NCBI RefSeq assembly: GCF_011090385.1
Contig: NZ_SEWW01000002.1
Location: forward strand, 51,825 to 115,824
Length of the DNA: 64,000 nucleotides
DNA from: Aquirufa beregesia
Lineage (GTDB): Bacteria > Bacteroidota > Bacteroidia > Cytophagales > Spirosomataceae
Reading direction: 5' to 3'
The position numbers and the translations under genes were made by a program. The notes under the pieces are model-generated. The model was not told the DNA's origin and did not search any database. It saw nothing but the letters and a program-made list of their open reading frames with translations. The stretch's first letter is position 1. Each line of letters opens with the position of its first letter. Positions 45,680 to 54,043 of this stretch are shown here, piece by piece.

Positions 45680-45694
45680 GGTTTTCTATTGTTT

Positions 45695-45772
45695 TTAACT
45701 GATTAAGGCTTGGCGAAGTTGGCGATTCTCACCACAAATGTTGATGCAGAGAACAAAATTTTGGTTAACCAT
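45695..45772 (-). other. Short coding-like frame, possible fragment
   Basis: The 25-residue frame MVNQNFVLCINICGENRQLR ending QALIS lies just upstream of the coiled-coil micro-ORF on the same strand. The ENRQLRQALIS end reads like the start of the same coiled coil, so the two may be pieces of one broken gene. Confidence 0.25.
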
Positions 45773-45802
45773 AAATGTTTAGACTTTGGTAGAGGCATTT
45801 TT

Positions 45803-47989
45803 CTATAATACACATTCAAATATTCCAATAACTTTTAATTCACTTAACTCATCAGGTTCAATTATGATGTCATCATATTCTGAATCATACGAAAGAGGTT
45901 TTAAAATAATAGCCTCATGACCCCATTGGTCATCATTTATTGTCTTTTTACTTCTATACTCTTTAATGGTATAGCGAGAGCCAAAGTCAGGGTCTTGAAT
46001 ATTAGTATGTTCTACTAAAACTATTTGTCCATTTCGTGAACCACCTGAATACTTTCTAAATAAGCAAATAGAACCGTTAGGAATAACCTTGTTCATCGAT
46101 TCTCCAATTACGGTGCAAGCAAATAAATCCGGAGATGGTTTATATCTTGGTGGAATTTCGACCCAGTCGCAATCTGATACAGTTTGTAATTCACTAAAAT
46201 TTCCAGCCGCTACTTTTAAATCATAAATTGGAACGGAATTGATATAAGGTAATACTTCAATTTTTGGAATTTTTAAAGCAGGTTTCTCTAGCTTAAACTT
46301 CGTAATATGTTTTGAGAGATACTCTCTCAAATTTTTATCGCATACATATACATAAGTACCTTTTATGCCTCTTAGCATTACTGTTTTGTAAATATTTATT
46401 ATAAAGGCTTTTAAGTCTTTTATATCAGAAATACCAACACTACCATTTCTATCAAAATAATTTTCTTTTATGATAACAATCTCATCCTTTTCCTTGTCAT
46501 AAGTAATTTCATTTCCGAAAATTACTCCTGCATAATTTAGATCGTAGGCTTGTGTTGTGTGAATACACCCTACTTCATTAATTGCATTTGGGGAATTGAT
46601 CCAATCGTCTGCAACTCTATTCCATTGTAATTCTTCCCCTTCAATTTTAATGTCGTATAAGGATTTGTCATTTTTAGAAATCCATGGCCATGAAAATCCT
46701 GCAATTAAACGAGATAGCCCGTTCTCTGATTCCCTTAGTTTTATTTGTGATACTAAATCTGCAATGGAGTCGAAAAGAATAAACTCATATTCTTTAGAAT
46801 TAAACATTTCAGACTGAGGAGACATAGAACAATTCAGAATATTATCAATATATCGGACATAATCATTACCTCCTTTTACTCGAAATTGGGATTTTAGCGA
46901 TTCAACTTTTGTATCCTTTTTAACCTTCAATAAATCGAAATCCTCCTTTTTTACATCGGAGGGTTTTATAGATTGATTTTCATCATAGAATAATATGGAT
47001 TTACTAGATTGTAAAAGAATCCAATCAAGTTCACTGCAGGTATATCTATCAAGATTTAACTTTTCACAAACGACATCAAATGCTCCGAAATATGCACCCA
47101 AATTAACACGCCTTCTTAGACGATGAGATTCATCAACAACAACAATGTCATATTTTTCTTTTGCAATTTCTGCAGGCCCAATAACCATATTTGAGTTTAA
47201 ACCTTTGATATTTTTAAATACCTTTTTAAGAGTATTTCGAAATGACGACATTGGCACTACTAATGCCATTTTAGGACTGGGATATTTGTTTTTTAAATTT
47301 TTGATTAGGTCTATAAATTCGGTCTCATCTTCACCAAATTCTTTGAAATTAAAATCCTCATTGTTGGTGTTTAGTAGTTTGAATAAAAATATTGCTAGTA
47401 TAGTTTTACCTGTCCCTGCTCCGCCTTCAACTATGAAATCCCTATACTCATCTTTCAAAAGATTATTTAATATGACTAACAATCCACTTCTTTGCTCAGA
47501 AGTTAAAGTTTTGTATGGAGAGTATTTAAATAAGTCAGAGTTGTCAATGTAATCAATGGAATGTTTTGAAACTCCTTCGGCTCTTAATTTATCCCATATA
47601 GATTTAAAAATATCCCAATAAACTTCTTTCTTTTGATAATAATTATGATTTGCTAAGCCAACATTTCCATTGATTAACTTATATTGACCATCGCCTGAAA
47701 TATATTTAATAAGGTTAGATTCAATATCAAGAGTTGCTGACTTATTGAATTTTTCGCTAGAGATTAAATGAACAGAGGAAAGTTTATTTTTTGCATTACT
47801 TTTCAGGTGGCTGTTCATTCGAGCATATGTATCAGTTGTCTCACCAACATAAGCTTCTTTTATTGCCCCATCACTAAGTATATAAACAATTGGCCAAAGA
47901 TCTTTAGCATAATGAAGATCTTGAAACTCATTGAATAAGTTTGAATTGAAATCATATCGCTTTACTTCAAATACATTATTCAAACTCAT
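45803..47989 (-). CDS. GIY-YIG nuclease / DUF2075 helicase / S24 LexA-type peptidase fusion
   Basis: The 728-residue protein has three parts. Residues 32-115 form a GIY-YIG nuclease (PIVYILSD, AYVGETTDTYARMNSHLK with Arg57, and Glu90 in LDIESNL). Residues about 160-560 form a DUF2075 superfamily-1-like helicase with Walker A VEGGAGTGKT (187-196) and Walker B DIVVVDESHRLRRR (281-294). Residues about 580-728 form an S24/LexA peptidase with cleavage site VAAGNF (Ala595-Gly596), catalytic Ser631 in GESMNKVI and Lys676 in RYTIKEYRS. There is no helix-turn-helix. Its start overlaps the MazG-like gene by ATGA. I infer a defence role. Confidence 0.9.
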   Translation of the reverse strand: MSLNNVFEVKRYDFNSNLFNEFQDLHYAKDLWPIVYILSDGAIKEAYVGETTDTYARMNSHLKSNAKNKLSSVHLISSEKFNKSATLDIESNLIKYISGDGQYKLINGNVGLANHNYYQKKEVYWDIFKSIWDKLRAEGVSKHSIDYIDNSDLFKYSPYKTLTSEQRSGLLVILNNLLKDEYRDFIVEGGAGTGKTILAIFLFKLLNTNNEDFNFKEFGEDETEFIDLIKNLKNKYPSPKMALVVPMSSFRNTLKKVFKNIKGLNSNMVIGPAEIAKEKYDIVVVDESHRLRRRVNLGAYFGAFDVVCEKLNLDRYTCSELDWILLQSSKSILFYDENQSIKPSDVKKEDFDLLKVKKDTKVESLKSQFRVKGGNDYVRYIDNILNCSMSPQSEMFNSKEYEFILFDSIADLVSQIKLRESENGLSRLIAGFSWPWISKNDKSLYDIKIEGEELQWNRVADDWINSPNAINEVGCIHTTQAYDLNYAGVIFGNEITYDKEKDEIVIIKENYFDRNGSVGISDIKDLKAFIINIYKTVMLRGIKGTYVYVCDKNLREYLSKHITKFKLEKPALKIPKIEVLPYINSVPIYDLKVAAGNFSELQTVSDCDWVEIPPRYKPSPDLFACTVIGESMNKVIPNGSICLFRKYSGGSRNGQIVLVEHTNIQDPDFGSRYTIKEYRSKKTINDDQWGHEAIILKPLSYDSEYDDIIIEPDELSELKVIGIFECVL

Positions 47990-48315
47990 AACTCGGTATA
48001 TTTTTTAGCTGTACCTTTTGCTTTATCTACTGGATATTTTTCTCCATTTGTTTTGATTTTGTCGAATACAATTTCCTTAACATCTAACCCATATTTTTCA
48101 GCAAGTAAAAAGGCGAATGAAAAAATATCAGCAAGTTCCTCTTTTACTTTATCAGTATTTGCATCCTCTGCTTTCTTCCAAAGAAATAATTCTAAAAGTT
48201 CAGACGATTCTATGCTTATTGCCAAGGCTAAATCTTTTGGATTATGAAATTGCTCCCAATCTCTTTCATTTCTGAATTTCAAAAGTGCTTGTATTATTTC
48301 TTCGCTTTCTTTCAT
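47986..48315 (-). CDS. MazG-like nucleotide pyrophosphohydrolase
   Basis: The 109-residue protein has the all-alpha NTP pyrophosphohydrolase pattern: FHNPKDLALAISIESSELLE, then KEELADIFSFAFLLAEKYGL, giving the EExxE...ExxD metal-binding residues in helices 2 and 3. Relatives (MazG, RS21-C6/iMazG) hydrolyse non-canonical or normal (d)NTPs to monophosphates. Its stop overlaps the start of the GIY-YIG/DUF2075/S24 gene by four bases, so both are made together. Nucleotide depletion plus DNA attack would be a coherent antiphage pairing (inference). Confidence 0.9.
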   Translation of the reverse strand: MKESEEIIQALLKFRNERDWEQFHNPKDLALAISIESSELLELFLWKKAEDANTDKVKEELADIFSFAFLLAEKYGLDVKEIVFDKIKTNGEKYPVDKAKGTAKKYTEL

Positions 48316-48655
48316 TACATATTTAGTTTATGTATTGTCAAGGTAATTTTATATTCGCTATTTCCGCAACAAAAGTTTGACAAATTATACAATGGTTAAT
48401 GTTGGTAGTTGAAATAGATTCGTACTGTAGTATTTTCTGAAGATAGAAAATTGAAAGGATAAATCGAAGTTCCTTGTTTAGTTTAAATTCAGTACGTGTC
48501 TTTGGGAAACTGAACAGTTTTATGAGTTTTGCGTATGAAAAAAAATGAATTATAAATCCCGACACTGATACAATACCCACTTAAACTCATATAGACAAAT
48601 TGAAAATTTTATTTTTCTAAGGCTTATGTATTGTTGATACCTAATTCAATATTTC
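48316..48655. other. 340-bp intergenic region upstream of the MazG-like gene
   Basis: The stretch lies between the HigA-ImmA gene and the MazG-like gene, all on the minus strand. It contains no convincing gene; the only longer frame (48338-48580) has poor composition. The promoter of the MazG/S24-fusion operon must be here; TTTGTC/GACAAA half-sites occur at 48349-48392 but no clear operator can be drawn. Confidence 0.5.
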
Positions 48656-49747
48656 TTAGTTAAACAAAACAATTTTTTGTCTAAGTCCATTACCCACATG
48701 AAATGGTAGGAGCCCTATTTGTTGCAACCGTCCTTTGATCACCCCTGCTGGTGTTCGGAATTTATGCGCAAAGGCTTGGATCATTTCTTCGCTTAATGGA
48801 GCAGCATCTAGGATTTGTTGCCATGCATGTTCTGGCAATAAAAGTTTGGCAGCAAAGGTATTGGCTTCTTGTTCTTTCTCTTGGTCTATTTCAGTTCCTT
48901 CTACATTCTCTAAGAAAATATCCTTTTTGCCATGCAAAATAATGTGTGCTGCTTCATGGAAAAAAGTAAACCAAAAATGGTCGTCGGTTTTAAACCTACC
49001 TGCAATTTGAATAATCGGTTTGTTGTGAAACCAGCGTGTTGCTCCACTAATTGGGGCTTTTGGTAAGTTTTGCGTAAATACCAGCGCCACGCCGCAAGAA
49101 GCACACATGTTTTGCAATGATTGGGTAAAATTTTCAGGCATCAAAAAAGCCAGTTCTCTCATTTCTGTCAATGCGTCTTTGAATTTCTTTTTATCAAACT
49201 CGGCTATTTTAATTTCCTTGGCTTGTAATTCACCTTGACGTAACCAGGCTGAAATAGCGTGAGGACTTTGGGTGTGTGCCAATGAAATTTTAAAAGCAAC
49301 AGATACCTGCTCATCTACATAAATCCGCTTCCATTCGTCAGCTGATGCGACACTAAAAAACTTCAAGAGTTTGTCAACCAATATATGCTTCTCTTTTGTG
49401 TTGGGTAACCATCCCAATTTTCGCATTTCATGGATTGGAAATGCATCCAGCCAGTCTTTTTCTTTTTCTAGTTCTTCTCGTTGTTGTAATTCGTAGAGTT
49501 CTTGGCGGTAGGTCTTTTCTCTGTTAAGCCAAAAACTAGCTGGTATATCCAGCACTTTTTCCAATTGAAAGGCCGTGGCAGTAGAAATAGGTTCTCTTCC
49601 TTTAATGACATCATTGATTTTTTCCTTAGGTCTGCCCATTCTTTCAGCAAGCTCGGCTTGGCTCATGCCCATAAAGTCAATATGCTCCTGAATGGTATCA
49701 CCAGGAGGGGAGAGTAGTGATTTGGCTATTTCGAGTGCTGTTGCCAT
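48656..49747 (-). CDS. HigA-like Xre HTH + ImmA/IrrE antitoxin
   Basis: From the ATG at 49747 the protein has 363 residues: an Xre domain (about 25-80, MGMSQAELAERMGRPKEKIN, then FQLEKVLDIPASFW), a long linker and an ImmA/IrrE zinc domain with TFFHEAAHIILHGKK and the third-ligand helix QEKEQEANTFAAKLLLP. It starts 25 bp after the HigB-like toxin gene, the toxin-first order typical of hig loci. The peptidase domain is usual in the long HigA-type antitoxins of Bacteroidota. The upstream extension to 49816 overlaps the toxin gene and is rejected. Confidence 0.9.
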   Translation of the reverse strand: MATALEIAKSLLSPPGDTIQEHIDFMGMSQAELAERMGRPKEKINDVIKGREPISTATAFQLEKVLDIPASFWLNREKTYRQELYELQQREELEKEKDWLDAFPIHEMRKLGWLPNTKEKHILVDKLLKFFSVASADEWKRIYVDEQVSVAFKISLAHTQSPHAISAWLRQGELQAKEIKIAEFDKKKFKDALTEMRELAFLMPENFTQSLQNMCASCGVALVFTQNLPKAPISGATRWFHNKPIIQIAGRFKTDDHFWFTFFHEAAHIILHGKKDIFLENVEGTEIDQEKEQEANTFAAKLLLPEHAWQQILDAAPLSEEMIQAFAHKFRTPAGVIKGRLQQIGLLPFHVGNGLRQKIVLFN

Positions 49748-49772
49748 GTTGATTCTTTTCTTGTTCTTTGTT

Positions 49773-50105
49773 TTAGTGGTAGTCTTCAATGTCAATAATC
49801 CGAATTCGGGTGACATTTCCCCAGTCTAATCCTCCATCAGCTTTTTGGGGTATGGGTTCATGATTTGGCTCAAAAATCAATCGGTAATTAGTAGAAACAT
49901 TCACAGCTAATTCTCCCTTTCGGTCTCCTGTCAGCTCATGGCATCTAGCCGCTGGCAGGGCTCGCATCACCGCTAAATTTTCTGCAGCTGCTAGGTCTTT
50001 AAGTCTTTGGTTTAATTGGCGGGCCAAGTGCCCAAAGGATTTGGCCATCTCTTTGGGATCGGTTAATTGCTTTTCAAGTTTCCTGCTTTTGTAAAGTATT
50101 TCCAC
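49773..50105 (-). CDS. HigB/RelE-like toxin
   Basis: The 110-residue protein has a RelE-superfamily pattern: EILYKSRKLEKQLTDPKEMA, ALPAARCHELTGDRKGELAV, VNVSTNYRLIFEPNHEP and VTRIRIIDIEDYH. HigB-type toxins cleave mRNA on the ribosome. Start is GTG at 50105; no ATG lies upstream in frame. The antitoxin gene follows 25 bp later on the same strand. Confidence 0.88.
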   Translation of the reverse strand: MEILYKSRKLEKQLTDPKEMAKSFGHLARQLNQRLKDLAAAENLAVMRALPAARCHELTGDRKGELAVNVSTNYRLIFEPNHEPIPQKADGGLDWGNVTRIRIIDIEDYH

Positions 50106-50311
50106 TACAAATATAAATAGTATTAACGAAAAGGGTTAATAAAAACAATCATAATTTTTAAATTAATTGAAAAAGCGGGTCCGTAAAAAGGTAGCTTACC
50201 CATTATGTTCTTTCATATTTAAACCTCTAATGCTAATCAAACTATCCTACATCCTCAAGCATAGCTATTCATTTCCTGACCCCATCATATCTATTTTCCT
50301 CCCGAAACCCT

Positions 50312-50319
50312 TACATTTG
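50312..50319 (+). promoter_or_regulatory. -7 promoter element before the PQQ dehydrogenase
   Basis: TACATTTG matches TAnnTTTG and lies 15 bp before the ATG at 50335, supporting that start. A -33 TTG is not seen at the right distance. Confidence 0.4.
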
Positions 50320-50334
50320 ACAAAATCCAATCCA

Positions 50335-52428
50335 ATGAAAAAGCTTCTGTTCATGGTGGGTATATCCATCCTAGGATTATTGCTGGGATTTGCCTCTTGG
50401 CAAAATAGGATGCGTGTGGATTGGCCAGCCTATCATGGGGGCAATAACCGCAATCATTTTTCTCCTTTAAAACAGATTAATACTTCCAATGTAAGTCAAT
50501 TATCCCTAGCCTGGGATTACGATGCGGGTGGGGCGGATACCCTCACCAATGGCACCCAAATGCAATGCAATCCCATCATCATCAACGGGATTTTATACGG
50601 TGTTTCTGCCAATACCCAGGCTTTTGCGCTGGATGCTAAATCAGGGGTGGAACTTTGGAAGACCAATATCAAGATTAAAACGAACAGTACCACTAGTCGA
50701 GGACTAAGCTATTGGTCCAACGGCAAAAAATCGCGAATCTTTTTTGGTTATGGGTCCTATTTATTTGCTTTAGATGCCAAAACGGGCAAAGTCATACCGA
50801 CCTTTGGTCAGGATGGCAAAGTCAATTTATTGCCTGGCATTCAGCGGGAAGGTTCGGATGAATATGTCTCCCTCAATACGCCTGTGACCATTTTTAAGAA
50901 CATTCTGATTGTAGGAACTAGGGTTTCCGAATCCGCTACAGCTCTGTTGGGTGATATCCGAGGCTATGATGCCATTTCTGGAAAATTACTCTGGACCTTT
51001 CAGACCATTCCTAGACCGGGGCAATTCGGATATGCGACTTGGGAGAAATACAATTATAAAAATCTAGGTGGCGCTAATAGCTGGATGGGGATGGCTTTGG
51101 ATGAAAAACGAGGAATTGTCTATGCGCCTACTGGCTCAGCGGCTTTTGATTTTTATGGGGGAAATAGAAAGGGCGACAATCTTTTTGCTAATTGCCTGTT
51201 GGCATTGGACGCTACCACTGGAAAGAGGCTTTGGCATTTTCAGACGGTTCACCACGACATTTGGGATCGGGATATTCCTGCGCCTCCTAATTTGTTTTCC
51301 TTGACTATTCGGGGAGAGAAGAAGGATGTCGTTTCTGTCTTAAGCAAGCAAGGCTTTATGTTTGTGTTTGATCGGGTCACAGGTAAGCCCATTTTCCCCA
51401 TCGTAGAAACTCCTTTTCCTGCTTCTGATGTACCTGGTGAATTAGCATCTAAAACCCAGCCTATCCCCACTTGGCCTGAGCCATTTACTCGACAAAGTTT
51501 TTTCGAAAAGGACATTAATCCAAGCTTGTCTAATCCTGAGGAAATCAAAAAGGAATTCGCCTTGTCAAAAGCTGGGCATGCCTATATACCTGTAGGGAAG
51601 GAAAGAACCATCTTTTTCCCGGGAACTGATGGGGGTGCACAATGGGGTGGAGCAGCGGTAGACGAACATCAAGTGATGTACATTCCTGCCAAAGAAAATC
51701 CGGTATACACGTCTTTGATCCCCAATACCAAAAGCCTAAAAATGACCACGGCCAGTGTTCTTTATGAGCAACATTGCATGAGCTGTCATGGGCAAAATAA
51801 ACAAGGGAATGAAGACGGGTCGATACCTTCTTTGTTGCAGGTAAAGAAGAAATATAACTTACAGAGTTTTGTGCAATTATTAAATCAAGGGCGCGGAAGA
51901 ATGCCTTCCTTGCAGCATATCAGTCAAGAACAAAAAGAAGCGATTTGGGCTTTTCTTCAAGGAGAAAATATAGCCGTAAAAGGCACCAGTCATTTGTCCA
52001 TTTCCGATTATTTGATGACGGGCTATAATCGGTGGTTTGATTCAAATGGATATCCGGTCAGTCGGCCGCCTTGGGGCACGTTGACCGCTATCAATATGCA
52101 TTCGGGAAAAAGATTGTGGCAAGTGCCTTTGGGAGAATATCCAGAATTAATGGCTAAAGGAATACTAAGAACGGGGACCGATAATTATGGTGGACCTGCG
52201 GTTACGGCAGGTGGATTGGTGTTTATTGCGGCTACCAAAGATGAATATATTAGGGCCTTTGATCGGGCGACAGGGGAAGAGTTATGGCGTTATCAATTAC
52301 CAGCGGCGGGTTATGCTTCGCCCTCTGTGTATGCGGTAGATGGCAAGCAATACGTGGTCATCGCTTGTGGTGGAGGCAAGTTGAAAACAAAATCGGGCGA
52401 TCACTACCTTGCTTTTTCATTAAATTAA
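50335..52428 (+). CDS. PQQ-dependent dehydrogenase with inserted cytochrome c
   Basis: From the ATG at 50335 the protein has 697 residues: signal anchor (about 1-22), an eight-bladed quinoprotein propeller (WPAYHGGNNRNHFSPLKQIN, WLWM-type blades, VHHDIWDRDIPAPP), and a cytochrome c domain inserted at about 470-550 with the haem motif CMSCH (481-485) and axial Met in GRGRMPSL. The propeller resumes after the insert with RPPWGTLTAINMHSGKRLWQ. It should oxidise a sugar or alcohol in the periplasm and send electrons through its own haem. No pqq biosynthesis genes are in the window, so the cofactor must come from elsewhere. The 56-residue upstream extension is rejected. Confidence 0.88.
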   Translation: MKKLLFMVGISILGLLLGFASWQNRMRVDWPAYHGGNNRNHFSPLKQINTSNVSQLSLAWDYDAGGADTLTNGTQMQCNPIIINGILYGVSANTQAFALDAKSGVELWKTNIKIKTNSTTSRGLSYWSNGKKSRIFFGYGSYLFALDAKTGKVIPTFGQDGKVNLLPGIQREGSDEYVSLNTPVTIFKNILIVGTRVSESATALLGDIRGYDAISGKLLWTFQTIPRPGQFGYATWEKYNYKNLGGANSWMGMALDEKRGIVYAPTGSAAFDFYGGNRKGDNLFANCLLALDATTGKRLWHFQTVHHDIWDRDIPAPPNLFSLTIRGEKKDVVSVLSKQGFMFVFDRVTGKPIFPIVETPFPASDVPGELASKTQPIPTWPEPFTRQSFFEKDINPSLSNPEEIKKEFALSKAGHAYIPVGKERTIFFPGTDGGAQWGGAAVDEHQVMYIPAKENPVYTSLIPNTKSLKMTTASVLYEQHCMSCHGQNKQGNEDGSIPSLLQVKKKYNLQSFVQLLNQGRGRMPSLQHISQEQKEAIWAFLQGENIAVKGTSHLSISDYLMTGYNRWFDSNGYPVSRPPWGTLTAINMHSGKRLWQVPLGEYPELMAKGILRTGTDNYGGPAVTAGGLVFIAATKDEYIRAFDRATGEELWRYQLPAAGYASPSVYAVDGKQYVVIACGGGKLKTKSGDHYLAFSLN

Positions 52429-52433
52429 GTTTC

Positions 52434-52841
52434 ATGCAAATTCAAGAAATTCCGATCCAACAAGTATTAGTGATTCGTCAGGAAGTCATGTGGCCAGATA
52501 AAGACCTGGATTTTGTCAAGGTCTCAGGCGATGATGCTGCAATTCATTTAGGGTTAGTCGATGCAGGTCAATTGAAGTCGGTTATTTCGATTTTTAAGGA
52601 GCATCAAAGTATCCAATTCAGGAAATTTGCCACGCTTGTATCGGATCAAGGGAAAGGCTATGGCTCTATTTTATTGAACCATGTTTTTGAACAATTTAGT
52701 CAATCGGATATAAAACAGATTTGGTGTCATGCGCGCGTTCCCAAGGCCCAATTTTATGAGAAATTTGGGATGAAAAAAGCGGGGGAAACTTTCCTGAAAA
52801 ATGGAATCGAATATGTGAAAATGGAGAAAAGAATATCCTAA
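52434..52841 (+). CDS. GNAT-family N-acetyltransferase
   Basis: The 135-residue protein starts with ATG at 52434, five bases after the dehydrogenase. It has the GNAT acetyl-CoA loop RKFATLVSDQGKGYGSILLN (Q/R-x-x-G-x-G/A) and the late FYEKFGMKKAGE. The substrate is unknown. The close spacing suggests cotranscription with the dehydrogenase. The longer frame opening at 52284 only overlaps that gene. Confidence 0.85.
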   Translation: MQIQEIPIQQVLVIRQEVMWPDKDLDFVKVSGDDAAIHLGLVDAGQLKSVISIFKEHQSIQFRKFATLVSDQGKGYGSILLNHVFEQFSQSDIKQIWCHARVPKAQFYEKFGMKKAGETFLKNGIEYVKMEKRIS

Positions 52842-52854
52842 ATTTCCCCTGATT

Positions 52855-54036
52855 TTATCTTTTCTTTTTGATTTGATTTTCAAATAAAAATACCCCGTTT
52901 TTGTTCGAAATAATGATGTCTGGTTTTTTGTCTTTATTGACATCCAGCACCGTAATATTTAATCCCGCTCCCGAGTCTTGATCGATCAAATATTCTTTCC
53001 ATATTGGGTCTCTATATTGTTGATTAAACTCTACATAGAAAAGTAGAGCGGGGTCGCTATCCCCTGCATCTCGCCCATGATGCGCTAAAAAACGCTTACC
53101 CGTAATGTATTCTTTTCTACCATCTCCGTTTAAATCGGCCATGATCGATGCATGGGTTTGAGCCGTACGCGTACTCATCAAATGAGTTTTAAAGCTAATC
53201 TTTCCTTGATTCAAAATTTGCTCATGCCACCAAAGCCCCAAAGCATGAGCCGATGCGCTGACGACATCGTTTCTACCATCCCCATTGACGTCCATCACTT
53301 GCATGTGAGAACAAGCTTCTCCTAGATTCGTCGGATGAAAAGTCCAATCTCCTGATTTGACATCTTTTTTGCCCTCAAACCAGCCTTCTCTGATGACTAC
53401 ATCGGCCAAGCCATCCATGTTGATATCTCCCATGCCGATACCGTGCGAGAAACTTTCTGTGCCAGGGACTTTTTCTTGACTTAAAGCATGCCTTTGCCAT
53501 AAGGTATCCCCTTTTTGGGTAGGTGCTTGAAGCCAAACAATTTGTTTTTTGTCTTTATCTCCACATAAAATATCCAACCGTCCATCTTGATCTACATCAA
53601 TAAATCCGGGAGACTCATTGCTGATACCCATTCCTTGGGCGATGATGTGTTTTGTCCAACGTTCGCTTTTATTTTTGGGATTTTCAAACCAAAATCCAGC
53701 TTTACCAGGGAAATCAACGATGACTACATCCTTCCAGCCGTCTAAATTGACATCCAAACAAAGGTTTAGAAAGGATTCCGAATACTCTTTTCTTGGATCA
53801 AAGGTTCTGGACGGTGCCATTTCATGTTTGACCCAATGTGGAGCTTCAAACCAGTAATATCCCGCAATAATGTCTATTTTTCCATCTTTATTTAAGTCGC
53901 CAGCCGCCACTCCTTCCGAGATAAAATCACCCGTTATTTTCGTTTTCTTAAAGTCGGATGGGGGCTGCGACTTTAATGCCAGCATGAAAAATAATAGCAG
54001 CAATTCAATGCCTAAAATGGGGATAAATTTTTTCAT
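52855..54036 (-). CDS. Secreted FG-GAP/VCBS-repeat protein
   Basis: The 393-residue protein has a signal peptide (about 1-24) and five to six FG-GAP-type repeats with calcium-binding loops such as GDLNKDGKIDIIAGY, CLDVNLDGWKDVVIV, VDQDGRLDILCGD, MDVNGDGRNDVVSAS and DLNGDGRKEYITGKR, forming a beta propeller. It is the last gene of an operon with the DUF1080 and PVC-type genes (gap of 7 bp). The family's role is not settled; binding of sugar or protein ligands is likely. Confidence 0.88.
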   Translation of the reverse strand: MKKFIPILGIELLLLFFMLALKSQPPSDFKKTKITGDFISEGVAAGDLNKDGKIDIIAGYYWFEAPHWVKHEMAPSRTFDPRKEYSESFLNLCLDVNLDGWKDVVIVDFPGKAGFWFENPKNKSERWTKHIIAQGMGISNESPGFIDVDQDGRLDILCGDKDKKQIVWLQAPTQKGDTLWQRHALSQEKVPGTESFSHGIGMGDINMDGLADVVIREGWFEGKKDVKSGDWTFHPTNLGEACSHMQVMDVNGDGRNDVVSASAHALGLWWHEQILNQGKISFKTHLMSTRTAQTHASIMADLNGDGRKEYITGKRFLAHHGRDAGDSDPALLFYVEFNQQYRDPIWKEYLIDQDSGAGLNITVLDVNKDKKPDIIISNKNGVFLFENQIKKKR

Positions 54037-54043
54037 CGTTGGG

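Larger units (their letters stand above)
45501..45802. other. 302-bp gap with degenerate coiled-coil frames
   Basis: The stretch between the Xre-ImmA gene and the S24 fusion holds two short minus-strand frames at 45573-45679 and 45695-45772 described separately. It must contain the promoter of the Xre-ImmA/DUF4411 operon. Nothing else is recognisable. Confidence 0.5.

Noticed and set aside
48338-48580. 80-residue minus-strand frame between MazG and HigA-ImmA genes
   Set aside because: Composition is not protein-like, it has no family features, and it occupies the expected promoter region.
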